Assembly (NCBI RefSeq): GCF_904063065.1
Contig: NZ_CAJFCL010000002.1
Coordinates: 597,506 to 661,505, forward strand
Source of the DNA: Pseudomonas paraversuta
GTDB lineage: Bacteria; Pseudomonadota; Gammaproteobacteria; Pseudomonadales; Pseudomonadaceae
Reading direction: 5' to 3'
Length of the DNA: 64,000 nucleotides
Shown: positions 36,545 to 45,681 of the stretch, piece by piece
How the letters are laid out: each line of letters opens with the position of its first letter
Position numbering within the stretch: the stretch's first letter is position 1
Notes under the pieces: model-generated
Database searches by the model: none
What the model was told of the DNA's origin: nothing
What the model saw: the letters and a program-made list of their open reading frames with translations, nothing else
Position numbers and translations under genes: made by a program

Positions 36545-38058
36545 GGTGACTCCTGAAATACTGTTGCGGGATGGCCAGTCAGCGTCGGGCGCTGTAACGG
36601 ACCTGCGTTAACATTGACGCTGCGGTCCACAGACAAGGTGCCGTGCTCAAGCCGGCAGGTGACGCGGTCACAAAATGCCGTTTCGACAAATTGCCAGCTC
36701 ATGCTCAGCGCCCCGTCTGCGGTCCAGACCGCTTGCGCCACCACCGGGGTCATGTCCGGCTGGTATTGGTGATGCAGATAGTGGCCGGTCATGCTGGTCC
36801 GGCTTTCGATGGCGTCGGTAAACCCGGCGCGGATGCAGTGGCTGCCGCGGGGGTCGGTGAGGTAGAAGTCGCAGTAGCCATCACCGAACACCAGCCGCAC
36901 CTGGCTGACCTGATCTTCATTGGCCTGCATCTCGAATGTGCCGCTGAACCCGGCCTGGCGCGACGAAGTCGATACACCGGACAGAGACGGCCGCTGCTGG
37001 CGGGCCAAGAGTGCCGCCAGCTGCGGGTCAGCCGCGCTGTCGGCCGGCCCGTCCAGCGCAGGCAACAGATGCTCCCAGAGCAGGCTGTGCAAACGCCGTT
37101 CGCCCAATGGCAGCCCGGCAGTAAATGCAATCACCGCGTTCTGCTGTGGCAACACAATGCACTGCTGGCCAAATACCCCGGAGGCGTAATAGCCACCGTG
37201 CAGGGTCATCCACCACTGATAGCCGTACCCCTCGCGGCGAGTGATACCGGCGGCGCCGGACTCGTCGCGGCCCAGGTAGCGCTTGCCATCGAAGGCGCCC
37301 ATCCACACATCCTCGACATGCCCGCGCGTGGCCTCGGCCACCCACTCGCGGGACAGCAGTTGCTGCCCTTCCCAGCTTCCTTGCTGCAAGTGCAGTACAC
37401 CGAACTTGAGCAAATCCTCGGTACTGCAACTCAAGCCGTTACCGCCGGTGTTGTAACCGCCAGGCGCCAGATCCCACTCGATACGGCCCATGCCCATGGG
37501 CTGGAAGATACGTGCGTTGCACAGTTCAAAGGCGGTCTGGCCGCTGACGACACTGACAATGGCCGAGAGCATGAAACTCGACGCGCTGCTGTAGATGAAG
37601 CGCTGTCCTGGCGGGTCTTCGACCGGCTCATTGAGGAACAATCTGACCCAGCTTTCACTGCGCCCGCGCCAGGCCCCGCCGGAAATCCCCTGACGATGGC
37701 CGGTGCGCATGGTCAGCAAATCGCGCACGGTCATGGCCGCCAGGTGTTGGCTGATGGGGGTCGGGCATTGGCCGGGAAAAAAATCCACTACTTTGGCGTC
37801 CAGCGACAGCACGCCGTCATCCACCAACAGCCCGATGGCCATGGACACCCAGCTCTTGGTTGCCGAATGTTGAACGTGCAGCCGGTCTGCACGGTAAGGC
37901 GCCCAAAACGCTTCGGCCACCACCGCGCCGTCGCGATACAGCATGAAACTGTGCAACTCCAGGCCCGCAGCGTTCACCGCATCGATGAAATCACTCACGC
38001 CACGCGCCGACACGCGTTGTTGGCCGGGCAATGCCCGCCGCAACGGCAAACTCGTCAT
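36541..38058 (-). CDS. SxxK serine hydrolase (class C beta-lactamase / NylB-like family)
   Basis: A 505-aa penicillin-binding-protein-like hydrolase. Seen: nucleophile motif S65-A-T-K68 in HVQHSATKSW, the Tyr motif Y156-S-S in RFIYSSASSFMLSAIV, and a GGYNTGGNGLSCSTEDLLKF region. Together these mark the COG1680 group, which includes esterases, amidases and 6-aminohexanoate-dimer hydrolase NylB. It is longer than NylB (about 390 aa); the last 130 or so residues form an added beta-rich domain. No signal peptide is evident, so it probably acts in the cytoplasm after import. It sits between the OprD gene and the omega-transaminase, and its stop overlaps the start of the latter. An amide or ester made from an omega-amino acid is the inferred substrate. 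Confidence 0.85.
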   Translation of the reverse strand: MTSLPLRRALPGQQRVSARGVSDFIDAVNAAGLELHSFMLYRDGAVVAEAFWAPYRADRLHVQHSATKSWVSMAIGLLVDDGVLSLDAKVVDFFPGQCPTPISQHLAAMTVRDLLTMRTGHRQGISGGAWRGRSESWVRLFLNEPVEDPPGQRFIYSSASSFMLSAIVSVVSGQTAFELCNARIFQPMGMGRIEWDLAPGGYNTGGNGLSCSTEDLLKFGVLHLQQGSWEGQQLLSREWVAEATRGHVEDVWMGAFDGKRYLGRDESGAAGITRREGYGYQWWMTLHGGYYASGVFGQQCIVLPQQNAVIAFTAGLPLGERRLHSLLWEHLLPALDGPADSAADPQLAALLARQQRPSLSGVSTSSRQAGFSGTFEMQANEDQVSQVRLVFGDGYCDFYLTDPRGSHCIRAGFTDAIESRTSMTGHYLHHQYQPDMTPVVAQAVWTADGALSMSWQFVETAFCDRVTCRLEHGTLSVDRSVNVNAGPLQRPTLTGHPATVFQESP

Positions 38059-38124
38059 CTGATCTATCCCCTCATTCCACTGCTTGGGCGTGCGCCAGGC
38101 TCACCCTGGCGCACGCCGATACCG

Positions 38125-39405
38125 CTACCAGAGCGCCAGGCTGTAACCCAGGATCACTCGATTCTCATTGGTGTCGCGGGCAAAGTTGCTGGTGGCGCTG
38201 GCGTTCTGCCAACGCAGCGACACGTTCTTGAAGGTGCCGCTCTGCACCACATAGCCCAGGCTTAAATCACGCTCCCATTCGCGCCCTTCGCCGTTGAAGC
38301 CGATGACCTTGGCGTCAAAGCCCTTGGCATAACGTGTGGAGAACAACAGGCCCGGTACGCCCAGTACGGCAAAGTCATAGTCATAGCGGGCATGCCACAC
38401 CCGTTCGTTGGTCTGGGAGAAGTTGGCCAGTTGGTACTCGGTGAACAGGTAGGTGTTGCTGCCGTCAACATAGGTGAAGGGTGTCGCACCGTACTGCTGC
38501 TGGTAGCCGCCGCTGAGGTTGTGGCCATTGAGGCCGTAGCCCACCCGGGTACTCAACGCACGGTTATCCACTTTGCCGGCAAGCGCCGAGCCGTCTTCAC
38601 TGGCACTGAAGTAACGGATGTCGGTCTTGAAGGTACCGGGGCCCCACTTGAAGCTGTTTTTCAAACCCAGGTAATGCTGTCGGTACAGGCTCTCCAGTTG
38701 CGCAAACTGGTAGGTGACCAGGGTGGTCGGCGTCAGCTTGTAGTCGCCGCCGGCGTAGCGAAACTCGTCGCTCCTGGCGCTGCTTTTGTAGGCGCCGTAC
38801 TGGCTGGTAAGCCCCATGTCCTCGTAGTGAGTCGAGTCCCGTTGCTTGACCTGATCCAGCTGGCCCACGCTCAACGTCAGGTTGTCGATGTCTTTGGAGG
38901 TCAGCGCCGTACCACTGAAACTCTGCGGGAACAGACGGCTGAGGTTCGGCTGCAGGGTCGGCAGGTCGGGCACCATGTAGCCCACCCGCAGCTCGCTTTG
39001 GGCCAGGCGCGCCTTGCCGGTGATACCGAGCTTGGAGTAGTTGTCATGGGCGCGGCGGGCATAGCTGGGGGAGCCCGGCTCGGCCACGCTCGAGCGCGCC
39101 AGCAGCCCTGTGCCTGAATTGTCCGGGCTGGAATCAAGCTTTACGCCCAGCATGCCGACTGCATCCAGACCAAAACCGACGGTGCCCTCGGTGAAGCCCG
39201 ACTCAAGGTTCAGGATAAATCCCTGTGCCCACTCCTCGCGCTTGTTCTGCCCGCTGGATTCGCGGTAGTCGCGGTTGAAGTAATAGTTCTTCAGTTCAAG
39301 TGCAGCTTTGCTGTCGGAGACGAAGTCGGCCTGGGCAAACACGGGCATGAAACTGGCGCCCACGACCCCGGCACTGGTAACGACTTGGTTGATGCGGTTC
39401 TTCAT
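38125..39405 (-). CDS. OprD-family outer-membrane porin of the catabolic island
   Basis: A 426-aa porin. Seen: signal peptide MKNRINQVVTSAGVVGASFM ending near FAQADF, the family start FVSDSKAALELKNYYFNRDY, GTVGFGLDAVGMLGVKLDSS, a plug-like LPTLQPNLSRLFPQSF stretch, and a C-terminus RVILGYSLALW with a final aromatic residue. It resembles the OprD gene at 18566 but is clearly distinct. Lying between the ABC importer and the hydrolase, it probably admits the island's substrate across the outer membrane. OprD-like dipeptide channels next to Dpp-type transporters are known in Pseudomonas. Confidence 0.92.
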   Translation of the reverse strand: MKNRINQVVTSAGVVGASFMPVFAQADFVSDSKAALELKNYYFNRDYRESSGQNKREEWAQGFILNLESGFTEGTVGFGLDAVGMLGVKLDSSPDNSGTGLLARSSVAEPGSPSYARRAHDNYSKLGITGKARLAQSELRVGYMVPDLPTLQPNLSRLFPQSFSGTALTSKDIDNLTLSVGQLDQVKQRDSTHYEDMGLTSQYGAYKSSARSDEFRYAGGDYKLTPTTLVTYQFAQLESLYRQHYLGLKNSFKWGPGTFKTDIRYFSASEDGSALAGKVDNRALSTRVGYGLNGHNLSGGYQQQYGATPFTYVDGSNTYLFTEYQLANFSQTNERVWHARYDYDFAVLGVPGLLFSTRYAKGFDAKVIGFNGEGREWERDLSLGYVVQSGTFKNVSLRWQNASATSNFARDTNENRVILGYSLALW

Positions 39406-39471
39406 GTGTAGGTTCCTGGCAGACAGGTTGAGTAAGGTTATTTTTGTTTTCTTCGGCCATGGCTTCGCCCG

Positions 39472-39496
39472 CTTCGCAAATCATCGATTTGCGAAG
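39472..39496. promoter_or_regulatory. Perfect 11-bp palindrome upstream of the porin gene
   Basis: CTTCGCAAATC faces GATTTGCGAAG across three bases (ATC). It is in the 130-bp gap between the ATPase stop and the porin start. No T run follows on either strand, so it looks more like a protein-binding site or mRNA stem than a rho-independent terminator. Confidence 0.5.
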
Positions 39497-39535
39497 GGTT
39501 GGGGTTCTACGCCATGGCCTGGGGTGCTGCAGTCG

Positions 39536-41173
39536 CTAAATCACACTGGCGCGAAGGCGATAACTGCCATCCGCACGTTTCTCCAGGGGGCTGGCCGCCG
39601 CGAGGAGCCGACGGGTATAGGGGTGTTGCGGGGTGTCGAAAATACTGTCCCGCGAGCCAATTTCAACCACCTCGCCCTGGTTCATCACCGCCACGCGATG
39701 GGCGATGCGCTCCACCGCCGAGAGGTCGTGGGAGATAAACAGGCAGGCAAATCCATATTGGCGCTGCAAGCGCTCGAACAGTTCGAGGATCTGCTTCTGG
39801 ATGGTCATGTCCAGCGCCGAAATCGGCTCATCGGCAATGACCAGTTTTGGCCGCCTGACCAGCGCCCGGCCAATCGCCACGCGCTGACGTTGCCCACCGG
39901 AGAGTTGATGGGCAAAGCGCTCACGAAACTGCTCGGGCAAGCCCACGTCCACCAGCGTATCGGTGACCCGCTGACGTTTTTGCGCAGGGTTCAGCCCCGG
40001 CTCATGGCGCAGCGGCTCGGCGATGATCTGGCCGACGGTCATGCGCGGGTCAAGGGATGAATACGGGTCCTGGAAAATCATCTGGCATTGCAGACGATGC
40101 GCGCGGTTGGCGGCCTTGAGGATATCCACGCCTTGAAACATGATCGCCCCGGCGCAGGGCGTCACCAGCCCGACCACCGCACGTCCCAGGGTGGTCTTGC
40201 CCGAACCGCTCCCACCGACCAGCGCCAGGGTCTCCCCCGGGGCGATGCTCAGGTTCACCGAATGCACCACGCGCTTTGGCACGCTACGGCCCCAGAAACT
40301 GCGGGGGCCGGGATGTTCGATACACACATCGCGAACCTGCAACAGCGCGCGGTCTGAGGCCGGTAGTGGTACCAGCTTGCCACGGCGCGGCAACGCCTCC
40401 AGTAACTGGCGGGTGTAGTCGGCCCGGGGCGCAAACAGGATGTCTTCGATACGGCCCTGCTCCACGGCTTTGCCCGAGCGCATCACCACCACCTTGTGGG
40501 CATAACGCGCCACCAGGGACAGGTCGTGGCTGATAAACAGAATCGCGGTGCCTTGCTCGCGGGTCAGTTCCAGCATCAGCTCGATCACGTCCAGCTGTGC
40601 CAGGCAATCCAGCGCGGTGGTGGGCTCGTCGGCGATCAGCAGTGCCGGGCGCAACAACATCACCGACGCGAGCATGATGCGTTGGCGCATGCCGCCGGAG
40701 AACTGGTGCGGGTAGGACGCCAGGCATTTCTCGGCGTCCTTGATGCCGATACGTTGCAGCATCGCGATACAGCGCTCGCGGATCGCGGCTGCGTCCAGGG
40801 TGGTGTGCAACTTGAGCGCCTCACTCATCTGCCGGCCTATGGTCAGAGCCGGGTTGAGCGACACCATGGGTTCCTGGAATACCATGCCGATCCGTGCCCC
40901 CCGTACCTGGCGCATGCCCTTGGGATCAGCGGTATTGAGCGCTTCGCCCTGAAAGGTGATGCGCCCGCCGCACACCTGCATCGGCGTCGGCAGCAAGCCA
41001 ATGACCGCGCGGGCGGCCATGGTCTTGCCGCTGCCCGACTCGCCCACCAGCGCAACGATCTCGCCGGGAGCCATGTTGAAGCTGAAGTCATCGACGGCCA
41101 GCGGACCGTCTGCACCGACCCGAATCTGTAGATTTTCAACAGCCAGTAACGTAACTGGAGCGCTCATGCTCAT
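39536..41173 (-). CDS. Fused double ATPase of a peptide-type ABC importer (DppD-DppF/GsiA-like)
   Basis: A 545-aa protein with two complete ABC domains. First: Walker A GESGSGKTMAARAV near residue 40, signature FSGGMRQRIMLASVML, Walker B LLIADEPTTALD. Second: Walker A GGSGSGKTTLGRAV near residue 320, signature LSGGQRQRVAIGRALV, Walker B LVIADEPISALD. Each is followed by the oligopeptide-type C-terminal extension (HPYTRRLLAAASP at the end). It energises the importer formed with the two permeases upstream. The start overlaps the permease stop by 4 bp. GsiA of the glutathione importer has the same fused design. Confidence 0.94.
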   Translation of the reverse strand: MSMSAPVTLLAVENLQIRVGADGPLAVDDFSFNMAPGEIVALVGESGSGKTMAARAVIGLLPTPMQVCGGRITFQGEALNTADPKGMRQVRGARIGMVFQEPMVSLNPALTIGRQMSEALKLHTTLDAAAIRERCIAMLQRIGIKDAEKCLASYPHQFSGGMRQRIMLASVMLLRPALLIADEPTTALDCLAQLDVIELMLELTREQGTAILFISHDLSLVARYAHKVVVMRSGKAVEQGRIEDILFAPRADYTRQLLEALPRRGKLVPLPASDRALLQVRDVCIEHPGPRSFWGRSVPKRVVHSVNLSIAPGETLALVGGSGSGKTTLGRAVVGLVTPCAGAIMFQGVDILKAANRAHRLQCQMIFQDPYSSLDPRMTVGQIIAEPLRHEPGLNPAQKRQRVTDTLVDVGLPEQFRERFAHQLSGGQRQRVAIGRALVRRPKLVIADEPISALDMTIQKQILELFERLQRQYGFACLFISHDLSAVERIAHRVAVMNQGEVVEIGSRDSIFDTPQHPYTRRLLAAASPLEKRADGSYRLRASVI

Positions 41174-42039
41174 GTCCTCATGCGCGGGTCGAGACGATCA
41201 CGCAAGGCATCGCCGAACAGATTGATAGCCAACAAGGTCAGGCTGATAAAGATGCCCGGGAAGATCCCCAGCCATGGCGCACTGGAAATATAGGTGCGGC
41301 TTGCCGACAGCATGCTGCCCCAGGTGGCAGCGGGTGGTGGCACGCCGAGGCCAAGGAAGCTCAGCGCACTCTCCGAGAGCAAGGCCCAGCCGAACATGCT
41401 GGTGGCCAGCACACACAATGGCGCCAGACAATTGGGGGTGATGTGCCGGAACATGGTGTACAGCTCCGAGTTGCCGATCACCCGCGAGGCCTCGATGAAT
41501 TCCAGTTCACGTAACGACAGCACGCTACCACGCACCACGCGCACCACTGAGGGGGTGTAGGCGATGCCCAAGGCAAGCACGATGCCGTACTGGCTGGCAC
41601 CGACGATCGCCATGATGCCCAGGGCCATGAGAATGCCGGGAAATGCCAGCAACGCATCGTTGAGCATCATCAGTACGCGGTCTGTCCAGCCCCGCAGGTA
41701 ACCGGCGAGCATGCCGATCAGCGTGCCGCAGATAACCGCTACAGCTACCGAAAGCAGGCTGATCCACAGGCTGGTACGCGCACCAATGATCAAGCGGCTG
41801 AACACATCACGGCCGAATTCGTCGGTGCCCAGCCAATGCGCTGCGCTCGGCGGCTGCAGGCGCGACAACAGATCCAGTTTCAGCGGGTCGTACGGGGTCC
41901 ACACCACACCCAGCAGAGCCAGTGCCACCAATGCCGCGAGCAAGGTGCCGCCGATCAATGCATTCAGCGGCGGGTAACGCCAGGGCCGCCGGGGCTGGCA
42001 AGCCGGTTCTACCGGCAAGGAAAGAGTCTTGAGGTTCAT
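41170..42039 (-). CDS. Peptide-type ABC importer permease, DppC-like
   Basis: A 289-aa inner-membrane permease. Seen: N-terminal segment NALIGGTLLAALVALALLGV, the DppC-type HWLGTDEFGRDVFSRLIIGA, and an EAA-like loop EFIEASRVIGNSELYTMFRH. Start ATG 42039 overlaps the stop of the DppB-like gene by 4 bp; a more distal in-frame start lies inside that gene and is rejected. Next gene is the fused ATPase, overlapping by 4 bp. Confidence 0.93.
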   Translation of the reverse strand: MNLKTLSLPVEPACQPRRPWRYPPLNALIGGTLLAALVALALLGVVWTPYDPLKLDLLSRLQPPSAAHWLGTDEFGRDVFSRLIIGARTSLWISLLSVAVAVICGTLIGMLAGYLRGWTDRVLMMLNDALLAFPGILMALGIMAIVGASQYGIVLALGIAYTPSVVRVVRGSVLSLRELEFIEASRVIGNSELYTMFRHITPNCLAPLCVLATSMFGWALLSESALSFLGLGVPPPAATWGSMLSASRTYISSAPWLGIFPGIFISLTLLAINLFGDALRDRLDPRMRT

Positions 42040-42977
42040 AGCTTCACCCTTGGATCGAACAACGGATACAGCAGATCCACCAACAGGTTGACCAACACGT
42101 AGATGCAAGTGATCAGCAGCAGGCAGCCCTGCAGCACCGGATAGTCGCGGGAGAAGATCGCATCCACCATCAGCCGGCCGATCCCCGGCAAGGTGAACAC
42201 CGTCTCCAGTACCGCAATGCCGCCCAGCAGATTGCCGAGAATCAGACCGATCAGCGTCCAGGTCGGCGCAAAGGCATTACGCAAGGCGTGCCTCCACAAC
42301 ACCGCACTCTCGGACAAGCCCTTGGCCCGGGCATGGGCGATGTACTCCAGGCGTAGCACTTCAATGGTGCTGGCCCGTGCCATCCGCGCAATGGCACCGA
42401 ACTCCACCAGGGTCAGGGTGATGATCGGCAGCACCACATAGGTCACAGCCTTCAGCGGGTCGCTGGCGAAGCCGACGTAACCGATCACCGGCAGCCAGCC
42501 CAACTGAATGCCGAAGACATACAGCAGCAGCAATCCCAGCCAGAAACTGGGCACCGACAGCAGCAGGGTCGCAGTTGCCACCAGGCCCAGGTCCATCACG
42601 CTGTTTTGCTTCCAGGCCGCGAGCAAGCCCACCGGCACCGCGAGCAAGGTTGCCAGTAACACCGAAACCAGCACCACCGTGGCGCTGACACTGAAACGCT
42701 CGACCAGCAACTCCAGCACTGGCTGGCGACTGCTGATGGACACCCCGAGATCACCACTGAGCACCGACTTGATCCAGATCAGGTACTGGCTCACCACCGA
42801 GTGATCCAGACCCAGGCTGCTGCGCATGTCGGCCAGGCTTTGCGGGTCGGCCATGTCGCCGAGCATCAGCAATGCCGGGTCGCCGGGAATCAGGCGGATC
42901 AAGGCAAATACAATCACCGAGATCAGCAACAGGGTCGGCACTGCCATGCCGAGCCTGTGCAATATGAATCGAAACAT
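42036..42977 (-). CDS. Peptide-type ABC importer permease, DppB-like
   Basis: A 313-aa permease. Seen: FRFILHRLGMAVPTLLLISV at the start, FALIRLIPGDPALLMLGDMA, which is the periplasmic motif of DppB/OppB, and the loop YIAHARAKGLSESAVLWRHA with the EAA-like contact. About six membrane segments. Start ATG 42977 begins MFRFILHRLG; an upstream in-frame start would overlap the binding-protein gene and is rejected. It follows the binding-protein gene by 11 bp. Confidence 0.93.
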   Translation of the reverse strand: MFRFILHRLGMAVPTLLLISVIVFALIRLIPGDPALLMLGDMADPQSLADMRSSLGLDHSVVSQYLIWIKSVLSGDLGVSISSRQPVLELLVERFSVSATVVLVSVLLATLLAVPVGLLAAWKQNSVMDLGLVATATLLLSVPSFWLGLLLLYVFGIQLGWLPVIGYVGFASDPLKAVTYVVLPIITLTLVEFGAIARMARASTIEVLRLEYIAHARAKGLSESAVLWRHALRNAFAPTWTLIGLILGNLLGGIAVLETVFTLPGIGRLMVDAIFSRDYPVLQGCLLLITCIYVLVNLLVDLLYPLFDPRVKL

Positions 42978-42988
42978 AGCTCTACGCC

Positions 42989-44557
42989 TTACTTGGAAGT
43001 GTCGGCCAGCTTCACGCCCCACAGGCGCGGCTTGGCAACGGGCCAGGAGCGGTAACCTTCAACGCGCTTGCCCATGGCGCCGATGGCTGTACCGTTGTAG
43101 ATGACCACCAGCGGCACATCCGTGAGCATCATGCTGTGCAGCTTGTCGAACAGTGGCTGGCGTTTGGCGGGGTCGACCTCACGCTGGGCGTCGCGCAATA
43201 TCGCCAGGGCCTGGGGGTTGTCCCACACTTTGCGCGGCTCCTTTTGCTTGTCGCCGATGACAGACTCATAGCTTTGCGCAGCATCAAAGCGCCCGGAATA
43301 TGAAAACGACATCATCTGGTAGCTGCCGGTCTGGTAGCGCTCCAGTTGCGTGCCCCACTCCAGCGTCTCCATCTCGATATTCAGCCCCGCCGCCTGGGCC
43401 ATGGCCTGGCTGAGCAAGCCCATGTCGAACATCTGCGGGTAGCGTTTATTGACCAGCATGCGGATTTTTTCACCGCCATAACCCGCCTCTTTCAACAGGC
43501 GCCGGGCCTCGTCGAGGTTGTAGGTGTAACCCTGGTGGGCGGTGGCGTCGTAATAGGGACTGGCGGTGGGGATTACCGAGTTGTTGACCACCGACAAACC
43601 ATCGGACAACGCCGCAACCATCTGCGCGTAATCCAGGGACAGCGCCACCGCTCGACGAATACGCACGTCCTTGAGCAGCGGGTCATTGGTCTGGAACAGC
43701 AGGCCGCTGATGGTCATGATCGGGCTGACCTGTATCTGCAGGTTCTTGACCTGCTTGAGCTGTGCTGCGTCCATTGCCGTTACATCCGGCAGCAGGTCCA
43801 CGCCACCCGACAGTAACGCGGCCTTGGCCGACGCCGAATCGGGGATCACCTCGAAACGCACCTTGTCGACAAACGCCTGCTTGTTGCCGGTGTAACCGTC
43901 CGCCTCGGCCTCGGCACGGGGGCTGTAGTCCTTGAAGCGATCCAGCTCGACGTACTGGCCTTTCTGCCATTTGCCCAGACTGAACGGCCCGGTGCCAATG
44001 GGTGCGCGCCAACTGCCATCGGCGGCCAGGGAGTCCGGGTGCACAATGCCGCTGCCGGCGCAATCCGGGCGGGCCATTGCCGCCAGGAACAAGCCGTTGG
44101 CCTGGTCCAGTTGGAACACCACGGTTTTCGGGTCGGGAGTGGCCACATCGACAATTTTCGCCGCCCCGCGGCCATCGAACTCCGCCAGGCAGCGCCACTG
44201 GGTCTTGGGGTCCAGATAGCGTTGCCAGGTCCATTGCACATCCCGGGCCGTCAACAACTGGCCATTTTGAAAGTGCACCCCGTCGCGCAGGGTAAAGGTG
44301 TAGCGCAGGCCGTCCGGCGATATGTCCACCGCACTGGCAAGCAGTGGCGCGATGCTGGTGTCTTCGCGATACGCCACCAGCCCTTCGACGATATGCATCA
44401 TCACCGCGTCGGTATTGTCGTCGCGGTTGACGCCCGGGTCGGTGCTGCGGATATCACCATTGAGGCCAACACTGATGACCTTGTCTTGCGCGACGGCCAT
44501 GGACACTGTGCACGCCGACATTGCGACGGCCAGCGCCGTCTTTACGTAACTGTTCAC
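42989..44557 (-). CDS. Peptide-type ABC importer, periplasmic binding protein (family 5)
   Basis: A 522-aa DppA/OppA-family protein. A signal peptide is seen from the GTG at 44557 (NSYVKTALAVAMSACTVSMA, cleavage near AVAQ-DK). AAGGAG lies 10 bp before this GTG; a TTG 48 bp upstream would add 16 residues and is rejected. Mature motifs include GLVAYREDTSIAPLLASAVD, the family 5 signature near the N-terminus, and FTLRDGVHFQNGQLLTARDV. The ligand is unknown. Dpp-type proteins bind dipeptides, opines, nickel or other small amides, and context here suggests an amide of an omega-amino acid. Confidence 0.92.
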   Translation of the reverse strand: MNSYVKTALAVAMSACTVSMAVAQDKVISVGLNGDIRSTDPGVNRDDNTDAVMMHIVEGLVAYREDTSIAPLLASAVDISPDGLRYTFTLRDGVHFQNGQLLTARDVQWTWQRYLDPKTQWRCLAEFDGRGAAKIVDVATPDPKTVVFQLDQANGLFLAAMARPDCAGSGIVHPDSLAADGSWRAPIGTGPFSLGKWQKGQYVELDRFKDYSPRAEAEADGYTGNKQAFVDKVRFEVIPDSASAKAALLSGGVDLLPDVTAMDAAQLKQVKNLQIQVSPIMTISGLLFQTNDPLLKDVRIRRAVALSLDYAQMVAALSDGLSVVNNSVIPTASPYYDATAHQGYTYNLDEARRLLKEAGYGGEKIRMLVNKRYPQMFDMGLLSQAMAQAAGLNIEMETLEWGTQLERYQTGSYQMMSFSYSGRFDAAQSYESVIGDKQKEPRKVWDNPQALAILRDAQREVDPAKRQPLFDKLHSMMLTDVPLVVIYNGTAIGAMGKRVEGYRSWPVAKPRLWGVKLADTSK

Positions 44558-44683
44558 GGGAGAAAGACTCCTTGAAGAAATATTCCGGTCGGTGGCGAGG
44601 GCCAAGGCAGGACCGGCATCAGAATGAGTGAATCCTTGATTATTGTTATACGGTCTGTTCTGAGTGCAGCTACCAGCGTTGTA

Positions 44684-45550
44684 TCAGCCAAGGCTGCGCT
44701 TGTGGCGCAAGACCCTGGCGAAAAAATCCTGGGCAGCCGGCATGGCCTTGATGCCCTGGTGGGCCACATTGGGTAGCAGGTCGAAATGCACCTGCACCCC
44801 GGCGGCTTCAAAACTTTGCTTCAAGGCCGCCAGGCGTTCCGGACGAGTACGTCCGGCGGAGTTGGCGCCGGCCATGTAGTGTTTGCCGCCTTCGCGGTGG
44901 GTGATTTCCCAGGTTTCAAGGTCGGAATCGCCCACCACCATGTGCACCGGCAGTTGCTGCAAGGCTTGCAGGTTCAGCGGTTTACCGAAGCGCGCGGCGA
45001 AGTCCCGCACCCCGACCCACCAGTCCTGGTCGGCATCCAGCAAGGTGACAGAACCCGGCGCGCCAATAGATGCCGCCCAGAGTTTTTCGGGGTGCAGATA
45101 GCAGAAGCGATGGCTGAATTGCCCGCCGCCGGAATAACCGAACAGGGCGAAGGTCTCAAAGCGGCGACCGTAACGTTTGCCGACGCTGGCGATCATGTCG
45201 AGCAAGACCTTGTCGTAGCGAATATCGCCTTCGACCATCTGCTTGTAACCGTCCCCATTGTCGTCACCCAGCACGCCGACCGGGAACAGCGGCGACAGAA
45301 TCACGCAATCGTTCCAGCGACCAAATTCCGCGAAGCCATTGCGGTAGATTTCCATCGCCCGGGTAGAACCGTGCAGCGAGACCACCAGGTCAACCGGCCG
45401 GGTGCTGTCTTCGATGGCCTCGGGCACATACAGGGTGTAGGCAAAACGGCTGTCCTGCTGGTGCGAGTAAACCGTGGTTGCACCGAGGTGATAGACGTTT
45501 TTGGCAGCGCGCAAGGCCGCGTCGAGGGTGTTGTTATCAGGATTGCTCAT
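44684..45550 (-). CDS. Alpha/beta hydrolase (esterase/depolymerase-like)
   Basis: A 288-aa alpha/beta-hydrolase. Seen: oxyanion loop VVSLHGSTRAMEIYRNGFAE, nucleophile S140 in FALFGYSGGGQFSHR, Asp in VVGDSDLETWE near residue 213, and His in LLPNVAHQGIKAM near the C-terminus, a complete catalytic triad. It resembles PHB-depolymerase or acetyl-xylan-esterase-like proteins. No signal peptide was seen. It is the first gene of the minus-strand island and is divergent from a LysR gene; the importer binding-protein gene follows after 126 bp. It may open an ester or lactone form of the imported compound. Confidence 0.85.
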   Translation of the reverse strand: MSNPDNNTLDAALRAAKNVYHLGATTVYSHQQDSRFAYTLYVPEAIEDSTRPVDLVVSLHGSTRAMEIYRNGFAEFGRWNDCVILSPLFPVGVLGDDNGDGYKQMVEGDIRYDKVLLDMIASVGKRYGRRFETFALFGYSGGGQFSHRFCYLHPEKLWAASIGAPGSVTLLDADQDWWVGVRDFAARFGKPLNLQALQQLPVHMVVGDSDLETWEITHREGGKHYMAGANSAGRTRPERLAALKQSFEAAGVQVHFDLLPNVAHQGIKAMPAAQDFFARVLRHKRSLG

Positions 45551-45625
45551 GGGGAAAGTTCGCCGAATCAGTTCGGACTTGAGTATTGTTCGGCGGCTAT
45601 AAAAAGAAAAACTAATTTAACTTTA

Positions 45626-45655
45626 TCAATAGTAAACATTATCTTTACTATCAAC
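45626..45655. promoter_or_regulatory. Candidate LysR operator, ATAGTAAA-N7-TTTACTAT
   Basis: In the 131-bp gap between the divergent hydrolase and LysR genes, ATAGTAAA (45629-45636) and TTTACTAT (45644-45651) form a perfect 8-bp inverted repeat in AT-rich DNA, with partial symmetry beyond the arms. It lies about 80 bp before the hydrolase start and 30 bp before the LysR start, a usual position for autoregulation plus activation. Confidence 0.7.
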
Positions 45656-45681
45656 CCCCTGCCCTCGCTACAGGTCTGCCC

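Noticed and set aside
36643..38265. 540-codon plus-strand frame opposite the serine hydrolase
   Set aside because: Mirror of the real gene, whose SxxK and YSS motifs are intact on the minus strand.
41170..42108. Longer N-terminus for the DppC-like permease
   Set aside because: The added 23 residues lie inside the DppB-like gene; ATG 42039 makes the usual 4-bp overlap.
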